DNA of 13,782 bases from Sporisorium sorghi (taxonomy: Eukaryota; Basidiomycota; Ustilaginomycetes; Ustilaginales; Ustilaginaceae), in the NCBI GenBank assembly GCA_023212695.1, contig JALCCG010000413.1, positions 1-13,782 on the forward strand. The letters run 5' to 3'. Shown piece by piece: positions 7,092 to 13,782 of this stretch. Position 1 is the stretch's first letter; each line of letters opens with the position of its first letter. The notes beneath the pieces are model-generated. The model saw only the letters and a program-made list of their open reading frames with translations. It was not told where the DNA came from and searched no databases. Both the position numbers and the translations under genes were made by a program.

Positions 7092-8062
7092 ATGGCGGCA
7101 CAGATCGCAGGCAATCCCGCTGCTGCTGACTCAGCTGGGCGCAGCAACACAGCCACGCCGGCTAATCAGCTCTCCAACATTGCAAAGTTGCTCGGATCTC
7201 GCGTCAACTTGACTGTGGGCGACAAGCAATCTCGAATCATTTCGGGCAAGCTTTGGGCGTATGATCCCATCCTCGGCGTCGTCGGTCTCGAGTGCGAACC
7301 CAGTGCGCTGCCATCCCATCTATCATCGGCTCCTGCTGCTGCAGCCTCGGTGGCTCAGGCTTCTCAGACATCTCGCAACCGCTTCGCGCAGCCTACCAAT
7401 GCCGTCGGTTTCACCATCGTAAAGGTCTCAGAGATCAAGAAGATCGAGTTCGAGGCTACCGAGCCCACCAACGGAGCTGCGGCCGCACCGCTGGCTGACA
7501 GTCTCACACCCATGCACCCAATCTCGCTCAAGGCGGCTCAGTTGAGAGAGGCGGATGCCGTCAAGCAAAGCCTAACCAAGGTGGCGCGTACCGGAAAGGA
7601 TGTCTCGCAGCTTGGTCAGCAAATCTTTGACGCTCTCAGCAAAACGTAAGTCTCATTTTCGTTGCTCCCAAGATCTTGTTGACTTACAGTATAGCTGACT
7701 TCATTACCATTTCTCCTTTGATCGCCGATTTAGCTTGCCTTGTCGATGGCACGAGTCGCACATCATCGTCATGGAAGAGGTCGTCATTTCTGGTCCAGGC
7801 TATGACCCAGCTTCCACCAACGTTCCCGGCTACACGCAAGAGCAGCTCCAATCCTTCATCGACGGCACCAACAAGGGCCCTGTCCCAGACGGTGCTCAGT
7901 CCAAAGCAAACAGCTGGCATCGCGTCACAAAGGTCGTGAGTACACAGCTTCTTCTCATCACAATTGGAAACTTCGTTGGCGCCCTGCTTACACCCGCTCG
8001 ATCCTCTTCTGCTCTTGGGAAAACAGCTGCAAGGAGAGAGACGCAAGATGAATGCCTCATAG
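7092..8062 (+). CDS. LSM12: LSM12 homologue (Lsm-like plus anticodon-binding-like AD domain); two introns
   Basis: Lsm12 proteins combine an N-terminal Sm-like fold with a C-terminal AD domain; in yeast and animals they associate with ataxin-2/Pbp1 and take part in RNA regulation. Exons are 7092-7645, 7734-7935 and 8027-8062. The introns are 88 nt (GTAAGT...TTTAG, branch-like CTGAC) and 91 nt (GTGAGT...AACAG). The product is 263 residues. The Sm-like part is about 24-125 (LGSRVNLTVGDK, GKLWAYDPILGVVGLEC, VKVSEIKKIEF) and is interrupted by an Ala/Ser-rich insert at about 70-95. The AD domain is about 150-263, with the family hallmark CRWHESHIIVMEEVVI at 188-203. It ends RVTKVLQGERRKMNAS, like other family members, which decided the third exon. 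It is longer than the yeast and human proteins (about 190), mainly through linkers. The ATG at 7092 gives the expected N-terminus (MAAQIAG). An in-frame ATG at 6969 is discussed separately. Confidence 0.92.
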
Positions 8063-8388
8063 AAACTCATTTGCCTCGCAATCATCACTCATTCGCAGCA
8101 CAAGCGGCCTCAGCACGACAAAACCTCATCCCTCGCTCTCTGTGGTTTGAAGCGCGCGTGTCTGTTCTTCCAGTCGACTGTGTTGCTCAGCGATGCTTTG
8201 CTCGCTGATGGCGTTTCTCCATCAGCGCGCAAGACGTTCACTAGAGCATCGACAAGCATCTTTCCGCACGCTTGCACACTTGGCTCGCGGTCGGCCAAAA
8301 CAGCGCTGTGTGAGGCACAGCCATCGATGCGATTTTGTTCGTGGAATCAATTGCAAAAAGGTCATGTGTCCTGAATCTGTGAACATGG
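8063..8388. other. Intergenic region between convergent LSM12 and NPC1 genes
   Basis: These 326 bp hold the two 3' UTRs. No gene is supported. An inverted repeat CAGCGA (8188-8193) / TCGCTG (8202-8207) with an 8-nt loop could fold into a small hairpin. The plus-strand frame that stays open through LSM12 intron 2 reaches a stop at 8206-8208, but its residues show no family similarity that I recognise. Confidence 0.6.
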
Positions 8389-11300
8389 TCAAAGGTCTTC
8401 GTCTTCGTCACTCGCCTCCGCTTCCGAAGTCATCATGGGTCGATACTCGGAGCCCGCTCGGTTCAGACGACGCTTGACGTCCGACTCGTCTTCGCCACTT
8501 GACCAACCCCTTCCTCCCAACCAGCTGAGCAGCACCGGCAGCAGGATCAAGCCGTGCAGCAGCCCACCTACGATCAGGCAGAGCCACGTCTTTGCGTAGT
8601 ACAGCTTGAGCAGGTCCGATTTGGTAAAAATGAGCACGCCGACTCCGATCAGCTTCGTCGAGAAGATGCCGTTGACCACGGCTCCACCCACATCGGTGAG
8701 CGCAAGCCAGGCTCTCTCGTCCCGTTCCTTCTGCGACATAGGATGCGAGCGCGGTAGGGCGCCGGGTGCACGCATGAAGGCACGCGCGATGTGGGCGCAA
8801 AACTCGACTCCAATCGCTGCGCATACGCTCAGGTTGACCAGAGTCAGCGCGTTGAACTGGATGCCCCAGAAGCCCATCGCACCAGCCACCAGGAAGACAG
8901 CATTTGCCACGCTCAGCGTCACGACCGCGCCCGTTCGCCAGCTGCCGAGTAGCACCGTGTTGATGGCAAAGATGGCAATAGCAGCCGAGCCCAGCACCTG
9001 CACCGCCATCGAGAGTAGATACGTGTACTGTTCGAAAAAGATAAAGAAGAGGCTGTACGGGAAGACTTGGTAGCCCACGCGGTTCGAGATGTCGTCCGAG
9101 ATACGCTGCGACTGCTCCAATGCGTTGATGAAATCCGACTGCGATCTGAGCGGCGCAAAGTAGGTTCGAAAGTGCGACGAGCGGACGCTCTCCTTGCCAG
9201 TGTTCGGGTCGGTTACGATGCTGAGCGCCGAAGAGTATGCAGCTTGGCCGCCAAGCGGACACTCTTGGTCTGTCGGGCTTTCAAGCCATTTGCGGAGGTA
9301 GCGGTAGAACTCGTCGCCTTCGGGAAGCCCATCCATGGTGATGTTCCACGGAGGATCTCGACCTTCGAAGCACGGCTGACACGAGAAGGGACTGTCATGT
9401 GGTCCACAGAACACGGTGGGATCCGAGACCTTGACGCGACAGCAGCCATCGAGGATAGGGTTGAGCCATTGCAGGAAGTCGTCGATCCAACTGCTGGCCG
9501 GCTCGGCGATCCACGAAACTTCTGGACGTTTACGCTCTCTTTCCAGCGTGTTAGCCAACGACAGGGGCTCGCACGTTGTGAACCTTCCGCAGAGATCTCT
9601 CTGCCCTTGTCGCGCAGACACTTCTTCGCCGCCGGCAACAAAGTACAAGGGAGGACCGACGTCGAGGAAGACGTCGATGGCGTCAAAGTAGGGCCTCAAA
9701 TAGGATTTAGACGGAAGAGCCAGGCGCTGGTCCAGTCCCATCTCGATCCTTCGGACGCCGATGGAGCTGATGATGGCAAGAGCTCCAAAAGCCACGACGA
9801 CCAAGCGCTTGACGTTGGATCGCAGCAAAGTGGGAGCAAAGCGATAGCGGATGAAAGAATCTAGCGCTCCCTCTTTAGGTCCATTGGTTGGGTCGATGGG
9901 CAGCTGGATGCGATTCTGACGAGGAGTCGCCTTGAGGCACGGCAGGCAATCGATGCGTCCGCTTTCAACGCGATGAGCATCCAGCGTCATCGCTGCGATG
10001 AATACAGTGCAGTGCAACACCGCGACGATCAGCATGCTTCCCGCCGCATAGAGCGCAAAATTTCTGACGGCAGGCATGGGCACCACCGCACCGAGCAGGA
10101 AGGCAACAATCTGGGTGGTGGCACTGAGAAGGATCGATGGCCCGACGCGAGCCAGGCAGCGCGCTGCTCGCTCCTCGATCGAAATGTGCCCAGGTCGAGT
10201 TGCTGACACACGACCGTCCATAAAGAGGTCACCTCGAGCTTCCAATTCGTCATTGGATGGTGCACCCGAGGGTGTCAGAGGATCAGGCTGGGTGAGACCT
10301 GATTCTGACGAGGTGTTCTGGAGCGTCTGACGGTCCATCTCGTTGCAAAGCAAGAAGATGTTGTCGACTCCAACGGCGAGAAGCATGAACGGGATAACTT
10401 CGGCGATGATCAGCGTGACTTTGACGCCCATCGCGCTGAAGATGCCCACGGCACACGAGACCGAGCAGAGGACAATGACGATGCCGAAGAGCCCCAAGGT
10501 GAACTTGGACGACACGCAGTATGTATTGACGAGCTTGCGGCATTGGCGGCCAAGCGTCCTCAAAAGACGAGACCTGCGGTCGTTGCTGTACGTTGAAGCT
10601 GCATTGATCCGAGGATAGGACCCTGGTTCGGCGATGGGTGCGTCGTGCTCGTCCTCCTCCTCGTATTCAGACTGCCTGTCGCTTCTCCCTCCGAGGGTGA
10701 GTGCCACGTAGACAAACATGGTGAGGTACGAGAGCACCACAATGCCGACGTCGGTGTTGCTGCTGCTTCCGATCTCGGTTTCAAGGCTAACTCCCGTGCT
10801 GAATGCGATCTGGATGCCCAGCTCCTGACGTCGCATGGAAAGCGGGTGAGGATCCGCGACGAGTGTCTCTGCTTGGGAGGGATGAGGCGAGGAAGCAGCC
10901 ACCTTTTCGAGCAAACCAAGCAGCTCTCGCTCCCACTCTTCGGCCGCTTTGAGCAGGGTCGTGTTCAAGCTGTTGTTGAGGACGTAGGTTACAACGGCGG
11001 ACCGAGCTTGGCTTGGTGAAGCATTGTCAGGCAAACCGCCGAGTACGATGTTGGTTTTGAGCGGCTGTCCAAACGTGGGGAGGCATTCAGCAGGGTTTCT
11101 GCCGCACTGATCGAGAGCTTGAGCCCAGCTGTCTGCATCGAGTCCGTAGCTGAGAGGGTCGTCCTGGAAGTAGCCAAGAATGCTTTGCACGACACACGGT
11201 GTGCCTGGCCCCGCCGGAGCAAGGCAAACATCCTGCAAAGTGACGCCCGAAGGCGATTTGAGCTCGCGCACTTCCTTTTCGAGGTCGGCGAGCCATAGAA

Positions 11301-12828
11301 GCCGCTCCCAGGACAAAGCGGGTGGCAGTGCTTCCAACTGAGGAGAGGAGGAGTTGTCTCGCAGATTCGTGAGGCTTGAATACGACTGCTGATCCATGAG
11401 GAAGACTTGCTGAGGCCTGTAGAAAGGTCCAAACTCTTGATCGAAGATGTCCTTCTGCGCCTTGGCCGTCGAGCCTGGGGCCACCCAAAGCCGAACTGGA
11501 TCCACCTCGACCTCAAAGTGCTTCCAGCCGATGTTGGCGACACCGACAAAGATGGTTGCTACGAGAAAGGTCAGCCAGGGACTGCTGGCGCACAGAAGAC
11601 CGAGGCGGTAGAAGGAGCGCGTCAAGAATTGGTTGAGAGCGTACTTGCGAGGTTGGAGCGCCCCAAGCGCCGAAAGATTGTCGTTGCGCTCCAGCCCAAT
11701 GCCGCGATAGGTGCCGTCCGGAGCAGAGCTGGCAGAGCTCTCTTCACCAAAGTGGCCGAGTCCTCTTGCTCCGACCAGACTGCCTGCATTTGGCTGGCTG
11801 GGCTCCTGTCTGCTTTCAACGCCGTCGAGAGAGTCCTCCGAACCCATGCGGACGCGCTCGAAGCCGCTCGACTGGCTGAAGAGGCTGAGACCGCTCGTGC
11901 GATGTGGCAATGCGATGGCTCCGCGACGACCTCGCACCAACCTTTGGATGGGCCGCCAGAACCATATGAATAGCACAAGCAGCAGGTAGAGAAGGAGTAT
12001 CGAAAAGGTGAAGCAAGAAATGGATCCCACCGAGCAAGTCGAGCCAGGTCTATTTGTTGGCGGCAGCTCCGGTAGGGCAGTGCAAGTGTCCGGACAATCG
12101 ACGCAAGCACATCGTGACAGTAGGTCGGGATCGCTGCATTGTCTCGGGTTCTTGTCGAAAGGGATGGGAGGTGCAAGCGATTCGTTGCGAAGACGTGCTT
12201 GCGGCGCATACGTCAAGTCCAGCGTTTGATCCGGACCTTGGTCGGGAAAGTTGATCTGGAAGGGGCTGCCGAGCAAAGGCTTTTCGTCGCCCAGAAACTT
12301 GAGGAAAGCGTTTGGAGTCGGAGCACCACCGCCGATGAGGTCCATGGCGAATCCATTGCTGGCTCCGAACTTGACGTTCTTGCAGCTGTCGAAGAACTTT
12401 TGCTTCCACTGCGCATTGATGTAGTAATTGACCGTTTTGACTGCTTCGGACGGCTTGCCATCGCTTCCCGTCACTTGCTGTGTCTCGACAACGTCGACGA
12501 ATTGAGATTGATCGGGCGAGCAGGTGAAGGAGCAGAAAAGCGAGCGAAAGTTGTTGCGACAGGCCGGGCACGACGAGATCAACGGCTCCGCATGCTGTAA
12601 ATTGGCGGACAGACTTTCGACCTGCTCTTGCGTGCAGCACACTGCCCCTTCGGCAAAGTCAGAGCCACATGTAGCGACGAGGAGATCGCGAAAGCTTTGC
12701 TCCTGCGGTGCGGATGCCTTCTCGTCCACCGAGCATGGCAAGTCGGGGCTGAACACGCTCTTCTTGCCGCAGTTGCCCTTCATGTGGCAGCGTCCCGATG
12801 GACGCTCCTTGACCGTGAGTTGGTCCAT
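8389..12828 (-). CDS. NCR1: Niemann-Pick type C1 sterol transporter (NPC1/Ncr1), main exon; 5' signal-peptide exon unresolved
   Basis: NPC1/Ncr1 is a polytopic vacuolar/lysosomal membrane protein that takes sterol from NPC2 and moves it into the membrane. From the first in-frame ATG (12828) it has 1479 residues, more than yeast (1170) or human (1278). The Cys-rich N-terminal sterol-binding domain (from GRCHMKGNCGKKS, about 13-250) has family hallmarks such as PLISSCPACRNNF and CSPDQS. TM1 is about 272-291 and TM2 about 418-435. A luminal middle domain follows, then the sterol-sensing domain at about 695-950, with IIAEVIPFMLLAVGVDNIFLL. The second luminal domain is about 1030-1250, and a final bundle of membrane helices reaches about 1440. 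The tail is acidic (EASDEDEDL). No internal intron is needed. The signal peptide expected before the domain is missing from this ATG. The frame is open without ATG upstream to at least 12933, so a spliced first exon is likely. The gene converges with LSM12. Confidence 0.94.
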   Translation of the reverse strand: MDQLTVKERPSGRCHMKGNCGKKSVFSPDLPCSVDEKASAPQEQSFRDLLVATCGSDFAEGAVCCTQEQVESLSANLQHAEPLISSCPACRNNFRSLFCSFTCSPDQSQFVDVVETQQVTGSDGKPSEAVKTVNYYINAQWKQKFFDSCKNVKFGASNGFAMDLIGGGAPTPNAFLKFLGDEKPLLGSPFQINFPDQGPDQTLDLTYAPQARLRNESLAPPIPFDKNPRQCSDPDLLSRCACVDCPDTCTALPELPPTNRPGSTCSVGSISCFTFSILLLYLLLVLFIWFWRPIQRLVRGRRGAIALPHRTSGLSLFSQSSGFERVRMGSEDSLDGVESRQEPSQPNAGSLVGARGLGHFGEESSASSAPDGTYRGIGLERNDNLSALGALQPRKYALNQFLTRSFYRLGLLCASSPWLTFLVATIFVGVANIGWKHFEVEVDPVRLWVAPGSTAKAQKDIFDQEFGPFYRPQQVFLMDQQSYSSLTNLRDNSSSPQLEALPPALSWERLLWLADLEKEVRELKSPSGVTLQDVCLAPAGPGTPCVVQSILGYFQDDPLSYGLDADSWAQALDQCGRNPAECLPTFGQPLKTNIVLGGLPDNASPSQARSAVVTYVLNNSLNTTLLKAAEEWERELLGLLEKVAASSPHPSQAETLVADPHPLSMRRQELGIQIAFSTGVSLETEIGSSSNTDVGIVVLSYLTMFVYVALTLGGRSDRQSEYEEEDEHDAPIAEPGSYPRINAASTYSNDRRSRLLRTLGRQCRKLVNTYCVSSKFTLGLFGIVIVLCSVSCAVGIFSAMGVKVTLIIAEVIPFMLLAVGVDNIFLLCNEMDRQTLQNTSSESGLTQPDPLTPSGAPSNDELEARGDLFMDGRVSATRPGHISIEERAARCLARVGPSILLSATTQIVAFLLGAVVPMPAVRNFALYAAGSMLIVAVLHCTVFIAAMTLDAHRVESGRIDCLPCLKATPRQNRIQLPIDPTNGPKEGALDSFIRYRFAPTLLRSNVKRLVVVAFGALAIISSIGVRRIEMGLDQRLALPSKSYLRPYFDAIDVFLDVGPPLYFVAGGEEVSARQGQRDLCGRFTTCEPLSLANTLERERKRPEVSWIAEPASSWIDDFLQWLNPILDGCCRVKVSDPTVFCGPHDSPFSCQPCFEGRDPPWNITMDGLPEGDEFYRYLRKWLESPTDQECPLGGQAAYSSALSIVTDPNTGKESVRSSHFRTYFAPLRSQSDFINALEQSQRISDDISNRVGYQVFPYSLFFIFFEQYTYLLSMAVQVLGSAAIAIFAINTVLLGSWRTGAVVTLSVANAVFLVAGAMGFWGIQFNALTLVNLSVCAAIGVEFCAHIARAFMRAPGALPRSHPMSQKERDERAWLALTDVGGAVVNGIFSTKLIGVGVLIFTKSDLLKLYYAKTWLCLIVGGLLHGLILLPVLLSWLGGRGWSSGEDESDVKRRLNRAGSEYRPMMTSEAEASDEDEDL

Positions 12829-13083
12829 GATGGCGGATCGGAGCGGAAGAGGTCGAGCGATGGTCACTCCGACCAGATTGTCTAGTAATCGATAGGTGAG
12901 TGGATGGGATGAGATGATGGTGGATGTCGTCAAGGAGGAGGGAGGCTCCTGGACTGACTTTCAGGCCCATGCGCAGCCTGTGCTCGACCCCAGCTTGTGG
13001 AGGCATCCGGTCGATTTGCTGAGCGCAGCGTGTCGACGGCCGCGAATCGCGCTGAGTTACGCGAGATCCTGGAAATTGCTCAC

Positions 13084-13147
13084 TCTTAGCAAGATGGTCC
13101 AAATGTCGCACTCCAAGCAGCCAGAGCAGCAACCGTCCCCCAGACAT
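13084..13147 (-). other. Candidate first coding exon (signal peptide) of NPC1
   Basis: An ATG at 13147 starts MSGGRLLLWLLG, which resembles the n- and h-regions of a secretory signal. An exon of 64 nt would end before GTGAGC (donor at 13083). Splicing to the acceptor CTAG, with the next exon beginning at 12881, keeps the NPC1 frame. A second model uses donor GTAACT after 87 nt and acceptor CCAG just before GAGCCTCCC. Both are in frame; neither is proven. The resulting intron (202 nt in the first model) is longer than the others in the window. Confidence 0.4.
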
Positions 13148-13693
13148 TGTTCAGACATGAACGCGCAGCCAAGATTTCATGAAATTTTTGCTCGCTCCTG
13201 AACAATCGTGTATTGAAACTATGCTTCTCTTCGTCAATCCGCGACATGTTTTCTGAGGCAGCTGTTCATTACTTTTTGGCAAATTGTGCCTGGAGACGAA
13301 GCTTTCCCTGACGCTCAGCACTGAAGACGGGCTCGACAGGCTCAATGTGGCTCGAGTTGATGGGTCAAGCGGAACAAACAGTAGAGGCAGAGCGGGTCTA
13401 AGAGCCCCTCACAAGCGGCATGGACATCGTAATACATTTGCAAGCATGAGTCCCCCGATCTGTTGACTTAGTTGAGATAGAAAAATCTTCTTTCGGAAGA
13501 CTTTTCGTGACTTCACCCGTGTTCACTCAACAGACGTCAGAATTCATGTTCTGATGGGCTCCTGAACAGGACGGACGGGAAGTTACTTCAGCTAACGTAG
13601 GTGGCCCATTAAAGGATCAGATTCACAGCCGAGAATTTTTTTGGTGCGACACATATTTTTAGCATGTCAGCACAATATCTACACAGGTGAAAC
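13148..13693. other. Intergenic region upstream of NPC1
   Basis: No coding region is supported here. Visible items are a perfect 12-bp palindrome ATTTCATGAAAT (13174-13185), an 11-bp direct repeat GCTCCTGAACA at 13194-13204 and 13558-13568, and a bulged hairpin at 13482-13505. The region is more AT-rich than the flanking genes, as expected for a promoter. It probably holds the NPC1 promoter and the 3' UTR of the gene at the right edge. Confidence 0.55.
13482..13505. repeat. Short inverted repeat (hairpin) with one bulge
   Basis: AAAATCTTC (13482-13490) pairs with GAAGACTTTT (13496-13505) across a 5-nt loop, with one unpaired C at 13501. It lies beyond the putative stop codon of the gene at the right edge and upstream of NPC1. 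It may be a structural element of a 3' UTR, or chance. Confidence 0.4.
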
Positions 13694-13782
13694 TTATCCT
13701 CTTGACATCTCAGCCATCCTCTCTCGAAGCAACTCCTGCATCCACTGCAACACAATCAAATCATGCCCAAACAGCTCACAAA
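13694..13782 (-). CDS. Possible C-terminal end of an unidentified protein, cut by the window edge
   Basis: Read on the minus strand from the right edge, one frame is open for 28 codons and ends with TAA at 13694-13696. The residues (CELFGHDLIVLQWMQ, then ELLRERMAEMSRG) look like an amphipathic helix and use unremarkable codons. The product is not recognised. An open stretch of this length is quite possible by chance, and GTGTTGCAG before TGGATG could also be read as an intron acceptor. The call is therefore tentative. Confidence 0.35.
   Translation of the reverse strand, partial: CELFGHDLIVLQWMQELLRERMAEMSRG

Noticed and set aside
8100..8374. Alternative third exon of LSM12 (acceptor near 8099, frame to 8374)
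   Set aside because: The nearer acceptor at 8026 gives the short family-like end LQGERRKMNAS, while the longer one gives a tail without similarity.
9067..9864. 265-codon plus-strand frame antisense to NPC1
   Set aside because: It is fully inside the well-supported NPC1 exon and has no recognisable domain. It is typical of GC-rich antisense shadows.
1..13782. CRISPR arrays, tRNA or rRNA genes, prokaryotic operons or defence systems
   Set aside because: No regularly spaced identical repeats, no cloverleaf or rRNA-like sequence, and the genes are spliced eukaryotic housekeeping genes.

Overview
The window looks like nuclear DNA of a basidiomycete fungus, most likely a smut (Ustilaginales). This is inferred from four conserved eukaryotic genes, short introns of 88-91 nt with GTAAGT/GTGAGT donors, CpG-rich host coding sequence, and a Ty1/copia retrotransposon next to it. 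No prokaryotic features and no CRISPR, rRNA or tRNA genes were seen. The species cannot be fixed by reading alone.

Left part (1 to about 3120): the 3' half of a decayed Ty1/copia element on the plus strand. Integrase (D,D-35-E) is followed in the same frame by an in-frame TGA, an apparent internal deletion of about 30 codons, and then a long open reverse transcriptase/RNase H region with all catalytic residues present. A polypurine tract follows the stop codon. After it comes a region that looks like the start of the 3' LTR, with three tandem 20-bp repeats and a TATA box. Next is an orphan reading frame with a Zn2Cys6-like cysteine pattern, split by a frameshift. This whole part is CpG-poor and TGCA-rich compared with the rest.

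Middle and right (about 3120-13150): four single-copy housekeeping genes. ASA1 (WD40, ASTRA complex; plus strand, one intron) converges on a cactin gene (spliceosomal protein; minus strand, no intron). Cactin and LSM12 (plus strand, two introns, possibly a third in the 5' UTR) are divergent and share about 320 bp of promoter. LSM12 converges on a large NPC1/NCR1 sterol transporter gene (minus strand) whose signal-peptide exon is probably upstream of the main exon. The four genes do not form a pathway; their arrangement is ordinary compact fungal synteny. ASA1, cactin and LSM12 all act in nuclear or RNA-related processes, while NPC1 acts in the vacuole/lysosome membrane.

Right edge (13150-13782): mostly intergenic. 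The last about 90 bases can be read as the C-terminal end of another minus-strand protein running off the window.

I did not find a convincing new biological system. The most interesting points are the decayed copia element with its CpG-poor composition right in front of ASA1, the Zn2Cys6-like orphan frame, the minimal start-stop uORF at ASA1, the signal-like N-terminal extension that LSM12 would gain if its 5' UTR intron is not removed, and the unresolved 5' end of NPC1.
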